Source: Flavobacterium sp. AG291
GTDB taxonomy: Bacteria; Bacteroidota; Bacteroidia; Flavobacteriales; Flavobacteriaceae
Assembly: GCF_003350375.1 (NCBI RefSeq)
Contig: NZ_QQAR01000013.1
Span: forward strand, 62,001-126,000
DNA: 64,000 bases
Direction: 5' to 3'
Shown: positions 17,572-26,722 of the stretch, piece by piece
Position numbering within the stretch: position 1 is the stretch's first letter
How the letters are laid out: each line of letters opens with the position of its first letter
The notes under the pieces: model-generated
What the model saw: the letters and a program-made list of their open reading frames with translations, nothing else
What the model was told of the DNA's origin: nothing
Databases searched by the model: none
Translations under genes and position numbers: made by a program

Positions 17572-19191
17572 ATGACAAAAAATAAAGATTTTTTTGGGAG
17601 CCTTAAGGCCGATTTTCCATCGGGTCTTGTGGTGTTTTTAGTAGCATTACCATTATGTTTGGGTATTGCTCTGGCTTCGGGTGCGCCGCCATTATCAGGT
17701 ATTATTGCGGGTATCATCGGAGGTATTGTTGTGGGAGTTATTAGTAAATCCCATATTAGTGTTTCGGGTCCGGCTGCCGGGCTAACTGCCATTGTATTGA
17801 CAGCGATTTCTACACTTGGCTCATTCGAAGTGTTTCTACTAAGTGTTTTTCTTGCAGGTGTTTTCCAGTTAATTTTAGGATTTATACGGGCAGGGAGCAT
17901 TTCAAATTATTTTCCATCAAATGTTATAGAAGGTATGCTTGCAGGTATTGGTGTCATCATTATCCTGAAGCAGCTGCCTCATGCAGTAGGATTTGATGCT
18001 GATTTTGAAGGTGATGAAGCCTTTTTAGAGCCTGATGGGAACAATACCTTTTCTGCAATTTTAGGGGCACTGGATTACTTTCATTTAGGAGCAATAATAA
18101 TTACTATTGTTTCACTGATTATCTTAATATCATGGGATAAGTTTCCTTTCCTCAAAAAGCTTAAGCTTGTTCCCGGAGCGCTGGTTGCCGTAATAGTGGG
18201 TATTATTCTGAATGAGATATTTATGAGAACAGGCAGCAAATTGGCTATTGCGGAAGCACATTTGGTAAAGCTTCCTGTTCCGCAGTCATTTGAAGATCTC
18301 AAGAATATAATTGTTACACCTGATTTTACCGGTATCAGCAATCCTCAGGTATGGATAACAGCTGCTACAATCACTGTTGTTGCATCAATTGAAACACTTT
18401 TATGTATTGAGGCTTCTGACAGGATGGATGTACAAAAGCGTTATACAGATACCAATGTTGAACTTAAGGCTCAGGGAATCGGAAATATGATGAGCGCATT
18501 AATAGGCGGTTTGCCGATGACCTCTGTAGTGGTGCGTTCTTCTGCAAACGCCAATGCAGGAGCAAAATCAAAAACTTCCACCATAATTCATGGTATCTTG
18601 TTATTGATTTGTGTGCTTTCCATTCCGGTAATACTTAACAAAATTCCTTTAGCTACATTGGCTGCTGTACTTTTAGTTGTGGGGTACAGATTGGCGAAGC
18701 CTGCAACAATAATGCATTTTTGGCACAAGGGTAAATACCAATTTGTACCTTTTATTGCAACGCTTTTAGCAGTAGTATTTACAGATTTACTCAAAGGTGT
18801 AGCACTTGGTATGATTATAAGTATAATATTTGTACTTAGAGGTAATCTTAAAAGGGCATATAACTTTAGAAAAGATGATTATACAGAAGGTGATATAATT
18901 CATATCGACCTGGCACAGGAAGTTTCATTCCTTAATAAGGCAGCGATAAAAACGACTCTTAATGAAATTCCTGAGTGTTCCAAAGTGGTGATTGATGCAT
19001 CTGACACTGTATATATAGCACATGATGTTCTGGATCTTATACAAGAATTCAGAGATGTTAAATCTAAAGAAAAAAATATAAAGGTTAAGCTTGTTGGTTT
19101 TAAAGAGGCTTATGAATTAGAGAATACCGATTGGGGTAAACAAAACGTGTTTGTAGAACACAAGGTTAAAAAATTAGAAACTATAAAATAA
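17572..19191 (+). CDS. SulP-family anion transporter
   Basis: An inner-membrane transporter of the SulP (SLC26) family. The start SLKADFPSGLVVFLVALPLCLGIALASGAPPLSGIIAGIIGG is the family signature, followed by SGPAAGLTAIVL, about 10-12 membrane segments, and a short cytoplasmic STAS domain (about 440-530; VVIDASDTVYIAHDVLDLI). It is followed at 35 bases by a carbonic anhydrase. From that pairing, a bicarbonate (BicA-like) substrate is more likely than sulfate, but this is inference from context. Confidence 0.92.
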   Translation: MTKNKDFFGSLKADFPSGLVVFLVALPLCLGIALASGAPPLSGIIAGIIGGIVVGVISKSHISVSGPAAGLTAIVLTAISTLGSFEVFLLSVFLAGVFQLILGFIRAGSISNYFPSNVIEGMLAGIGVIIILKQLPHAVGFDADFEGDEAFLEPDGNNTFSAILGALDYFHLGAIIITIVSLIILISWDKFPFLKKLKLVPGALVAVIVGIILNEIFMRTGSKLAIAEAHLVKLPVPQSFEDLKNIIVTPDFTGISNPQVWITAATITVVASIETLLCIEASDRMDVQKRYTDTNVELKAQGIGNMMSALIGGLPMTSVVVRSSANANAGAKSKTSTIIHGILLLICVLSIPVILNKIPLATLAAVLLVVGYRLAKPATIMHFWHKGKYQFVPFIATLLAVVFTDLLKGVALGMIISIIFVLRGNLKRAYNFRKDDYTEGDIIHIDLAQEVSFLNKAAIKTTLNEIPECSKVVIDASDTVYIAHDVLDLIQEFRDVKSKEKNIKVKLVGFKEAYELENTDWGKQNVFVEHKVKKLETIK

Positions 19192-19226
19192 ATGCCTGAT
19201 AAGGCTCAAATAATATAAGATTAATC

Positions 19227-19874
19227 ATGTCACATTCGCATTCAGATTTTTACAAGAAGATTTTAGATAATAATAAAATATGGTCTGAGACCAAATTAAA
19301 AGACGACCCGGAATATTTTGCTAAGCTGGCTAAAGGACAATCCCCACCATTGTTATGGATTGGGTGTTCAGACAGCCGTGTTCCTGCTAATGAGGTTATT
19401 GGAGCACAACCGGGAGAGGTATTCGTTCACAGGAATATAGCTAACATGGTAGTTCATACAGACATGAATATGCTTAGCGTGCTTGATTATGCTGTAAACG
19501 TACTTAAGGTTAAACATGTTATTGTATGTGGTCATTACGGATGTGGCGGTGTAAAGGCAGCAATGGGTAACGATTCTATCGGGCTTATTGATAACTGGAT
19601 CAGGCATATTAAAGATGTATACAGACACCACCGTCAATATCTGGACTCAATTATTGATGAAACATCAAGGTTCAACACTTTTGTTGAAATCAATGTAAAA
19701 GAACAGGTTTTAGATTTGGCTAAAACTTCAATTGTTCAGAATGCCTGGAGAAACGGACAGGAGCTTTGTCTTCACGGATGGGTTTATGGACTTGATACCG
19801 GTGTTGTAAAAGATCTTGATGTTAACTTCTGTGATAATACAGAGTTAGATAAGGTGAGTCAGCTTAAATTCTAA
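19227..19874 (+). CDS. Beta-class carbonic anhydrase
   Basis: Interconverts carbon dioxide and bicarbonate with a zinc ion. The four metal-site residues are all visible: C47 and D49 in WIGCSDSRVPANEV, H103 and C106 in VCGHYGCGG. The dyad arginine is R51. It is 215 residues, the normal length for bacterial Can enzymes, with no signal peptide, hence cytoplasmic. It sits directly behind the SulP transporter and ends at a strong terminator, giving a two-gene carbon uptake unit. Confidence 0.96.
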   Translation: MSHSHSDFYKKILDNNKIWSETKLKDDPEYFAKLAKGQSPPLLWIGCSDSRVPANEVIGAQPGEVFVHRNIANMVVHTDMNMLSVLDYAVNVLKVKHVIVCGHYGCGGVKAAMGNDSIGLIDNWIRHIKDVYRHHRQYLDSIIDETSRFNTFVEINVKEQVLDLAKTSIVQNAWRNGQELCLHGWVYGLDTGVVKDLDVNFCDNTELDKVSQLKF

Positions 19875-19891
19875 TTCCCTTTGTTCATAGC

Positions 19892-19925
19892 AAAAAGCCA
19901 TCTGCGTTAGCGATGGCTTTTTTTA
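19892..19925. terminator. Bidirectional terminator after carbonic anhydrase
   Basis: Stem AAAAAGCCATC / GATGGCTTTTT followed by T tract; shared with the convergent gene that ends at 19923. Confidence 0.85.
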
Positions 19926-21125
19926 TTCGGTATCATTTTCAAGATTTTCATTGAAAACCGTTGGCAGTAACTGGGGTATGAATTTAATAAGTAAGGGCAA
20001 CAGTAAACTTCCTCCCGGCAGTAAGAATATTGTAAGGGACGGTACTGTTTTACATATTTCTAATAACTGCTTCTTAATTTTTTTCTTTTCCCTTTCGTCA
20101 AGGCTACGATGTGTGGAATGCGTAAGTAACAGCATCAGTTCACCATTGTTTGAAAGCTCTTTGATAAGTCGGTTTTTATTGCGGTTTATCAGCAATATTA
20201 CTGATTGTGATGCATGATCATAAAAATGTTTGACAGGATTAGAATACCTGAAGAAAGGTATCTCTTTTCGGTTATTTTTAATGAATATGTCAAATGCGGC
20301 GATACTTTCGGTAGCAATATTTTCACTCATGCCCATTTGGGCTGCAAGTTTGAAAAGAAAATCAATTTCGGTTTCCTGGGCTTTACCATCACTCCATATC
20401 GCCATGCCGGCCATATCGAGCAGATAATTCTTTTCCGGTTTCGATGCGAAATAATCAAGCTCTAGTTTATCAAGCTCTTCGGTATTTATTTTTGAGAACT
20501 TGGTATAGCGAACAGAGGACTCAAATAATTTTATTAAAAGCTCATCATATTCCGATCTCTTGTCTTTAGTTTTTAGAGCAAGAGCAACAATGCTCATTAC
20601 AGTTTCTTCCAGCTTTCTCAGATACTTTTGTGGTATCTCTTCGTTGATAAGATATTGGCGAAAAGCCAGTACATCCATAAAGAGAAGCGCATTGGTAAGG
20701 ATATGCGAAAAGTTACGGCTGATAATATTATCGTTGGTCTTGATGCGCTCATCCAATATCTCTTCCAATTGGTGGCTTTGAGAAGAAGCAGGTAACACTT
20801 TTTTAAAGAAATCAAAACCTTCAGGAGTCATTTCTTTGTAGAAAGGGATAGCTTTTTCGATGAAGCTTTTATGGTCATCATTTTTTTCAACCAGTCTGTA
20901 AACGTCGTAAAGAGTATTCAGAAGGGCAACTTTGGTAAGTTCTTCTGTAATCCAGCCTTTAGTTTCTTTAGAATCAATATTGCTGAAAGACACGACATGG
21001 CCGTATATAAACCCGGAATCCCTTACCGATCTGTAAAAATCGTGGGAGTTAGCATAAACAGGAAGCTTGTTCTTTAGCTGTGCAAAAAACTTGTCAATCC
21101 AGCCACTTGCAGAGGGGTTTATCAT
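19923..21125 (-). CDS. LETM1-related protein
   Basis: A 400-residue protein of the type annotated in Flavobacteria as LETM1-related biofilm-associated protein. Residues about 180-330 resemble a TerB-like helical fold (AGMAIWSDGKAQETEIDFLFKLAAQMGMSENIA). The C-terminal 60 residues match the LETM1 ribosome-binding-like end: LDEREKKKIKKQLLEICKTVPSLTIFLLPGGSLLLPLLIKFIPQLLP, with one hydrophobic membrane-like segment. Role in bacteria not established; ion homeostasis or biofilm has been suggested for relatives. Confidence 0.8.
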   Translation of the reverse strand: MINPSASGWIDKFFAQLKNKLPVYANSHDFYRSVRDSGFIYGHVVSFSNIDSKETKGWITEELTKVALLNTLYDVYRLVEKNDDHKSFIEKAIPFYKEMTPEGFDFFKKVLPASSQSHQLEEILDERIKTNDNIISRNFSHILTNALLFMDVLAFRQYLINEEIPQKYLRKLEETVMSIVALALKTKDKRSEYDELLIKLFESSVRYTKFSKINTEELDKLELDYFASKPEKNYLLDMAGMAIWSDGKAQETEIDFLFKLAAQMGMSENIATESIAAFDIFIKNNRKEIPFFRYSNPVKHFYDHASQSVILLINRNKNRLIKELSNNGELMLLLTHSTHRSLDEREKKKIKKQLLEICKTVPSLTIFLLPGGSLLLPLLIKFIPQLLPTVFNENLENDTE

Positions 21126-21256
21126 TTTAAAAAATTATACTGCAAAACTATGCAATTTTTAACTCACTTGGCAACAGTTAAATAAATCCTATATTTTATT
21201 TCCGGTTAAATTAACATTGACTAAAAGCGATAACTTTATAATAAAACACTTTAACT

Positions 21257-22450
21257 ATGACATTAAAAGCAGGTTACCCTTTTTGGCTCATTAAAGATGG
21301 ACTTCCATTTACTTTTCCAAAGCTTGATCATGATATTGAAACCGAAGTTGTAATTATTGGTGCAGGTATATCAGGCGCGTTGGTCCGTTACCATCTTATT
21401 AATGCCGGAATAAATTGTGTTACCGTGGATGCACGGACTATTGGGCTTGGCAGTACCAGTGCCAGTACGTCATTGCTCCAATATGAAATTGACGTTCCTT
21501 TGTATAGACTTACAGAAATGATAGGAAAGGAAAAAGCTGAAAGGGCTTATAAATTATGCGGAGAGGCTATTGATAAGCTAGGTAAGATAACTAAAAACAG
21601 AGGGGTGAAATATTTTGAGAAGAAGAAAAGTCTTTATTACGCTACATTTAAAAAAGATGTTTCATGGCTTAAGAAAGAATATGAAACCCGAAAGGATGCC
21701 GGATTTAAAGTACGTTATCTCGAAGCCGATGAACTGGAAAAAGAATTTGGTTTTAAGGGCTATGGTGCAATTTTATCTGATCAGGCAGCACAAACTAATG
21801 CTTATATGTTGACACATTGTCTTCTTCAGCATAAATATGATAATGATATTTATGACCGCACCGAGATAACAGATATTAAACATTCAAAACAGGGCGTTGT
21901 CCTTAAAACAGAATCAGGATATACACTAAAAGCTAAGAAACTTGTATATGCAACAGGATATGAGGTTGTTGATTTTATCGACAAGAAAATAGTCGATTTG
22001 TTATCTACTTATGCTGTAGTGAGCGAACAATATAACGAACGTGACTTTTGGAAAGATGATGTCTTGATTTGGAATACAGCAAATCCGTATCTATACCTGC
22101 GTACTACACCGGATAATCGCGTACTGGTAGGGGGTAGGGATGAAAATTTTAGCAATCCTGCCAAAAGGGATAAACTCATCAATAAGAAAACAAAACAGCT
22201 GGCCGCTGATGTGAATAAGCTTTTTCCGCATCTGAAATTTAAGCCGGAATTTTCGTGGGCCGGTACTTTTGGTACAACGAAAGATGGATTACCCTATATT
22301 GGCCCCTATGACAAATTGCCAAACAGCTATTTTGCTCTGGGATTTGGCGGAAATGGTATTACTTTCAGTCTTATTGCTGCTGAAATAATAACCGACTTAA
22401 TTCTTGGTAAACCCAATAAAGACCTTGAGCTATTTAACTTTGACCGTTAG
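21257..22450 (+). CDS. FAD-dependent oxidoreductase (DAO fold)
   Basis: The Rossmann dinucleotide motif VVIIGAGISGALVRYHLINAG is near the N-terminus, followed by STSASTSLLQYEID, and the C-terminal flavin contact PYIGPYDKLPNSYFALGFGGNGI. This is the D-amino-acid oxidase / glycine oxidase superfamily. 397 residues is normal. The substrate is not evident. A promoter with TTGACT and TAACTTTA lies about 20-60 bases upstream. It is monocistronic, and it is not an MnmC oxidase domain as it lacks the tRNA-binding context. Confidence 0.85.
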   Translation: MTLKAGYPFWLIKDGLPFTFPKLDHDIETEVVIIGAGISGALVRYHLINAGINCVTVDARTIGLGSTSASTSLLQYEIDVPLYRLTEMIGKEKAERAYKLCGEAIDKLGKITKNRGVKYFEKKKSLYYATFKKDVSWLKKEYETRKDAGFKVRYLEADELEKEFGFKGYGAILSDQAAQTNAYMLTHCLLQHKYDNDIYDRTEITDIKHSKQGVVLKTESGYTLKAKKLVYATGYEVVDFIDKKIVDLLSTYAVVSEQYNERDFWKDDVLIWNTANPYLYLRTTPDNRVLVGGRDENFSNPAKRDKLINKKTKQLAADVNKLFPHLKFKPEFSWAGTFGTTKDGLPYIGPYDKLPNSYFALGFGGNGITFSLIAAEIITDLILGKPNKDLELFNFDR

Positions 22451-22560
22451 TTATGTTTTAGTATTTCGCTAACACTTATTGTGATAACGCTAACAGCAAG
22501 GCTTTTTTATAAGTACTACTTTCGTAATAGAAACATTTAATAATACAAAACTAACCTATT

Positions 22561-23160
22561 ATGAAAAAGACATCGTTATTTGCAAAAACGGCTCTGGGAG
22601 CTGCTGTTTTACTATTATCTCTTGGAGTACAATCGTGTAAGAATGAATCAAAACAAGAAGATACTAAAGAAGTTGCCGAAGATGAAAACGAGGCAAAATT
22701 TGATGACGTGAATGAGGCAAAAGAGGAAGATTCTGATTATCTTGTAGCTGCTGCTGAAGTAGACATGAAAGAAATTGAGCTTGGTAAGCTGGCGTTGACT
22801 AAAAGTACCAACAATGATGTAAAAGCATTGGGTAAAATGATGGTTGATGCACATACTAAGTCTTTAGAAGAACTGAAAGCTGCTGCGACAAAAATGAATG
22901 TATCATTACCGGCATCTTTAACTGAAAAAGGGCAGGAGGCTTATAAAGAGCTAAATGATAAGAACGGTCATGATTTTGATAAAGCTTATGCCGACAAAAT
23001 GGTAGAAGGTCATGAAAAAATGATCGAGAAGATGGAGAAAGCCTCAGAAAAGGCAAAAGAAGCCAGTGTGAGAATGTGGGCCGCTAATTTGCTTCCTGCA
23101 TTAAGGACACATTTGGAACATGCCAAATTAACGAAAGAGAAAGTTGATGCTATTAAATAG
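22561..23160 (+). CDS. DUF4142 ferritin-like lipoprotein
   Basis: A lipobox-containing signal (AAVLLLSLGVQSCKN) leads to an acidic linker and a DUF4142 helical bundle (about residues 60-198): DSDYLVAAAEVDMKEIELGKLALTKSTNNDVKALGKMMVDAHTKSLEELK and HDFDKAYADKMVEGHEKMIEKMEKA. DUF4142 resembles ferritin-like four-helix proteins and is common in stress-induced envelope sets. It is followed at 17 bases by a DUF5670 membrane protein, another stress-type partner. Confidence 0.88.
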   Translation: MKKTSLFAKTALGAAVLLLSLGVQSCKNESKQEDTKEVAEDENEAKFDDVNEAKEEDSDYLVAAAEVDMKEIELGKLALTKSTNNDVKALGKMMVDAHTKSLEELKAAATKMNVSLPASLTEKGQEAYKELNDKNGHDFDKAYADKMVEGHEKMIEKMEKASEKAKEASVRMWAANLLPALRTHLEHAKLTKEKVDAIK

Positions 23161-23177
23161 CCTTAAAATATAATGCT

Positions 23178-23339
23178 ATGAAAAATCTATTGTATATAAT
23201 CGCCGTTGTATTGATCATTGTTTGGGCATTGGGAAGCTTTGCTTATCATACCGCAAGTGCTCTCATACACCTGTTACTTGTAGTGGCAATAGTAATGATT
23301 GCAATCAATCTGATAAGAAGCAGACCACCATTAGACTAA
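23178..23339 (+). CDS. lmo0937-family (DUF5670) small membrane protein
   Basis: A 53-residue protein, MKNLLYIIAVVLIIVWALGS then FAYHTASALIHLLLVVAIVMIAINLIRSR, with two membrane helices. This matches the lmo0937/DUF5670 family found in stress-responsive operons of many bacteria. It begins 17 bases after the DUF4142 gene and is co-transcribed with it. Function unknown. Confidence 0.85.
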   Translation: MKNLLYIIAVVLIIVWALGSFAYHTASALIHLLLVVAIVMIAINLIRSRPPLD

Positions 23340-23356
23340 TTTATACGCCAGGATGT

Positions 23357-23390
23357 AACCCGTAATGCAAAAAAGTATTGCGGGTTTTTT
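23357..23390 (+). terminator. Terminator of the DUF4142-DUF5670 operon
   Basis: Stem AACCCGTAATGC / GTATTGCGGGTT, then TTTT. A second hairpin follows at 23398-23427. Confidence 0.8.
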
Positions 23391-23397
23391 ATTTGTA

Positions 23398-23427
23398 AAA
23401 AAGCCTGCTCATATTAAGCAGGCTTTT
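23398..23427. terminator. Second hairpin, AAGCCTGCT type
   Basis: Stem AAAAGCCTGCT / AGCAGGCTTTT, symmetric and usable in both directions. Confidence 0.7.
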
Positions 23428-23578
23428 CAACAAGTATCATGCCCCCATTAATACTTGCTGTTAAAAAGAAAGGCTTGTAGTAAATGAATATATAACCCAT
23501 TTAATCAAAAATAGCCTGTCTTATTGAATAATGCGATACGAAATCGTGCAGTGATTTTATAAAATCGGTTTAAAACAA

Positions 23579-23598
23579 AACCCTGCCGGAGCAGGGTT
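23579..23598 (-). terminator. Terminator of the fad operon
   Basis: Compact hairpin AACCCTGC / GCAGGGTT with an A tract on the left, 24 bases beyond the acyl-CoA dehydrogenase stop. Confidence 0.7.
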
Positions 23599-23621
23599 AA
23601 ACAAACTAAAAACTGAAATTG

Positions 23622-25421
23622 TTAATAAGGGTAAGCACCTTCGCTTACAATTTTTGCCGCAATGGTTTCTCTTAAAGCCACTACATTAGGCATATTGTTG
23701 TATTTTGTATAACGCTTAAGTCCCATCATCATCATGCGTTGCTCGTCACCTTCAGAGAAAGAAGCAATACCTTCTTTGCCTTTAATGTTTACGATGTCAA
23801 CAGCTTTGTAAAGATATAGCTGAGCCATAGCTATTTGTTCTTTTACATTGTCTGCTCCTTGTTTTTTAGCAAGTTTCTCAGTACGGAGGATAACAGATTC
23901 AGCCATGTATATCTCGATAAGGATATCTGAGGCTGCCATTAGCAATTGCTGATGTTCATCAAGGGCAGGTCCATATTTCTGAACAGCTGAACCTGCAACC
24001 ATAAGGAATGCTTTTTTCAGCTTAGCAATCATTTCTTTTTCTTCAGCAAATAGTTCTGAGTAATCAGGAGTTTCAAATGATGGTATTCCCATAAGTTCCT
24101 CAGCTACCTTCATAGCAGGTCCTAATAGGTCAACATGGCCTTTCATTGCTTTCTTAACGAGCATACCTACTGATAACATACGGTTGATCTCATTGGTACC
24201 TTCATAGATACGTGCAATCCTAGCATCTCTCCATGCGCTTTCCATTGGGGTGTCTTCAGAGAAGCCCATACCACCAAAAATCTGGATACCTTCATCCGTA
24301 CAGTTTTGCACGTCTTCAGAAACAGCCACCTTAAGGATAGAACATTCAATTGCAAATTCCTCTACACCTTTAAGTTCAGCATCCTGATGCGATTCGCCAT
24401 TGGCAACACGTGCCTCAATACGATCCTGGATGTTTTTAGCTGCCCTGTAAGAAGCACTTTCTCCTGCGTATACACTGGTAGCCATTTCAGCCAGTTTTGA
24501 GCGGATAGCGCCAAAACTTGCAATAGGAGTGTTAAATTGAATACGCTCGTTTGCATATTTTGCTGCACCAGATATAGTTCTTCTTTGTGCATCAAGACAG
24601 GCGGCAGCAAGTTTAATACGGCCTACGTTAAGCGCATTCATGGCAATCTTGAATCCATTACCTCTTTCTGATAGCATGTTCTCTACCGGTACTTTGGTCT
24701 CGTTAAAGAAAACCTGGCGGGTAGAAGAAGCGCGAATACCAAGTTTATGTTCTTCTTCACCAAGAGAGATTCCGTTTGACGGATCATTCTCTACGATGAA
24801 ACCTGTAATATTCTTATCGTCTTCAATTCTGGCAAATACTACGAATACGCTGCAGAAGCCTGCATTTGATATCCACATTTTTTGTCCTGTGATTTTATAG
24901 TGCGTACCATCTTCAGAAAGCACGGCTTTAGTCTTACCTGAATTAGCATCAGATCCTGCACCCGGTTCAGTAAGACAGTAAGCTCCAAACCATTCTCCAG
25001 AAGCCAATTTTGGAACGTATTTAAGTTTTTGTTCTTCAGTACCATAAAGGGTAATAGGCATAGTACCGATACCTGTATGTGCTCCGAAAGCTGTAGAGAA
25101 CGATCCTGTAGCACCTGAGATGTAATCACATACCAGCATGGTAGATACGAAGCCCATCCCAAGTCCGCCATACTCTTCAGGTACAGCTACACCAAGGAAA
25201 CCAAGCTCGCCGGCTTTACGCATGCTTTCTTCAGTTAGCGCATAATCTTTTTTCTCAAAACGGTCTTTATTAGGCCATATCTCACGGTCAACAAATTCCT
25301 TAACCGTGTCACGCATCATTATCTGCTCTTCCGAAAAATCTTCCGGTGTGAAGATGTCTTCGCTTTTGGTTTCAGTAACCAAAAACTGACCTCCACGTGC
25401 TAAATTTGCTACATCTGCCAT
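23622..25421 (-). CDS. Acyl-CoA dehydrogenase (FadE-type)
   Basis: Catalyses the first, FAD-dependent step of fatty acid beta-oxidation. Key motifs: GAYCLTEPGAGSDANS and MWISNAGFCSVFVVFA for the flavin/substrate site, RIQFNTPIASFGAIRSKLAEMA, GGMGFSEDTPMESAWRDARI, and the catalytic Glu in RIYEGTNEINRML. At 599 residues it is of the long VLCAD/FadE type with an extra C-terminal helical domain. The ATG at 25421 (MADVANLARGG) is chosen over one at 25442, which lies inside a dispersed repeat. Last gene of the fad operon. Confidence 0.95.
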   Translation of the reverse strand: MADVANLARGGQFLVTETKSEDIFTPEDFSEEQIMMRDTVKEFVDREIWPNKDRFEKKDYALTEESMRKAGELGFLGVAVPEEYGGLGMGFVSTMLVCDYISGATGSFSTAFGAHTGIGTMPITLYGTEEQKLKYVPKLASGEWFGAYCLTEPGAGSDANSGKTKAVLSEDGTHYKITGQKMWISNAGFCSVFVVFARIEDDKNITGFIVENDPSNGISLGEEEHKLGIRASSTRQVFFNETKVPVENMLSERGNGFKIAMNALNVGRIKLAAACLDAQRRTISGAAKYANERIQFNTPIASFGAIRSKLAEMATSVYAGESASYRAAKNIQDRIEARVANGESHQDAELKGVEEFAIECSILKVAVSEDVQNCTDEGIQIFGGMGFSEDTPMESAWRDARIARIYEGTNEINRMLSVGMLVKKAMKGHVDLLGPAMKVAEELMGIPSFETPDYSELFAEEKEMIAKLKKAFLMVAGSAVQKYGPALDEHQQLLMAASDILIEIYMAESVILRTEKLAKKQGADNVKEQIAMAQLYLYKAVDIVNIKGKEGIASFSEGDEQRMMMMGLKRYTKYNNMPNVVALRETIAAKIVSEGAYPY

Positions 25422-25425
25422 AATC

Positions 25426-25537
25426 AGCCCCCTAACCCCCAAAGGGGGAACTCCTGTAGGGGTAACAGGGTTTTAGTTGTTAATAGTTATATATATATTT
25501 AAAGCTCTCTAATTCCCCTTTTGGGGGTTAGGGGGCT
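25426..25537. repeat. Inverted pair of 25-bp CCCCTAACCCCC repeats in fad operon
   Basis: Two 25-base units, 25426-25450 and 25513-25537, face each other with one base difference and a 62-base spacer; each has core CCCCTAACCCCC followed by an AAAGGGG arm. The right unit overlaps the thiolase stop codon and the left unit touches the leader of the dehydrogenase gene, so the fadA-fadE mRNA can form a large stem between the two genes. An identical unit is found at 50868-50892. Confidence 0.9.
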
Positions 25538-26717
25538 ATAGAATCTCGTATACACCCGCAGCTCCCTGTCCGGTACCCACACACATGGTTACTACACCAT
25601 ATTTGTTGCCTCTGCGTTTCATTTCATCAAATAGCTGAACCGAAAGTTTTGCTCCGGTACATCCCAGTGGGTGACCAAGGGCAATAGCACCACCGTTTAC
25701 ATTTACGATGTCAGGGTTAATGCCTAATTCACGGATGACAGCTAATGACTGTGAAGCGAAAGCCTCATTAAGTTCGAAAAGCTCTATATCGTTTAATTGA
25801 AGTCCTGCCATTTGAAGGGCTTTCGGAATAGCTTTTACCGGACCGATACCCATGATTCTTGGCTCAACTCCGGCTGCAGCATAGCTTACCATGCGTGCTA
25901 TTGGCTCAAGGTTAAGTTCTTTTACCATTTCTTCAGACATCACCATTACAAAGGCAGCACCATCACTCATTTGCGATGAGGTACCTGCGGTAACGCTACC
26001 GTCGGCAGCAAATACTGGTCGTAGTTTGGATAATGCTTCTACTGAAGTATCAGCTCTTGGACCTTCGTCTTTCGTTACGGTATATGATTTTGTGGCTTTT
26101 TTGCCGTTCTCATCAATGTATGTTTGCTCAACAGTGATAGGCACGATCTGTTTGTCGAATTTACCTTCTGCCTGGGCTTTAATCGCTTTTTGGTGCGAAT
26201 TAAAACCAAATTGATCCTGGTCTTCACGGCTTACATTAAACTGTTTTGCAACAGCTTCAGCTGTAAGTCCCATTCCCCAGTAGTAATCTTCGTGGCCGTC
26301 TTTGGCAGCTTTATAATCCGGAACCGGCTTGTAACCACCCATTGGTATATAACTCATGCTTTCTGCACCACCAGCAATGATACAATCGGCCATGCCTGAC
26401 TGTATTTTGGCAGTTGCCATAGCAATAGTCTCCAGTCCTGATGCACAATAACGGTTTACAGTAACTCCCGGAACATCATTTACCTTAAGTCCCATTAGGG
26501 AAATAAGACGGGCTACGTTAAGTCCCTGTTCAGCTTCGGGCATTGCATTACCTACCATTACGTCATCAATACGGGTTTTGTCGAAATCAGGCAGCTCATT
26601 CATCATGAACTGTATGGTTTCAGCGGCCAGTTCGTCAGGTCGCTTGAACCTAAATACTCCCTTTGGAGCTTTTCCTACCGCAGTACGATAGGCCTTAACT
26701 ATATATGCTGTTTTCAT
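25536..26717 (-). CDS. fadA: Acetyl-CoA C-acyltransferase (thiolase, FadA-type)
   Basis: Cleaves 3-ketoacyl-CoA with CoA to release acetyl-CoA. The nucleophilic cysteine is in [15 protein letters not shown], the catalytic His in [17 protein letters not shown], and the second cysteine in [13 protein letters not shown]. 393 residues, normal for type I thiolases. It begins 5 bases after the FadN-type gene and precedes the acyl-CoA dehydrogenase, so beta-oxidation enzymes are made from one message. Confidence 0.95.
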   Translation of the reverse strand: MKTAYIVKAYRTAVGKAPKGVFRFKRPDELAAETIQFMMNELPDFDKTRIDDVMVGNAMPEAEQGLNVARLISLMGLKVNDVPGVTVNRYCASGLETIAMATAKIQSGMADCIIAGGAESMSYIPMGGYKPVPDYKAAKDGHEDYYWGMGLTAEAVAKQFNVSREDQDQFGFNSHQKAIKAQAEGKFDKQIVPITVEQTYIDENGKKATKSYTVTKDEGPRADTSVEALSKLRPVFAADGSVTAGTSSQMSDGAAFVMVMSEEMVKELNLEPIARMVSYAAAGVEPRIMGIGPVKAIPKALQMAGLQLNDIELFELNEAFASQSLAVIRELGINPDIVNVNGGAIALGHPLGCTGAKLSVQLFDEMKRRGNKYGVVTMCVGTGQGAAGVYEIL

Positions 26718-26722
26718 TTCTC

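Noticed and set aside
21257..22450. FAD oxidoreductase as the missing MnmC oxidase partner of MnmD
   Set aside because: It is a general DAO-type enzyme, not linked to mnmD and without a tRNA-related feature; Bacteroidota MnmD works without that domain.
25422..25442. Longer acyl-CoA dehydrogenase start at 25442
   Set aside because: These 7 codons fall in the dispersed CCCCTAACCCCC repeat; MADVANLARGG at 25421 is a better start.
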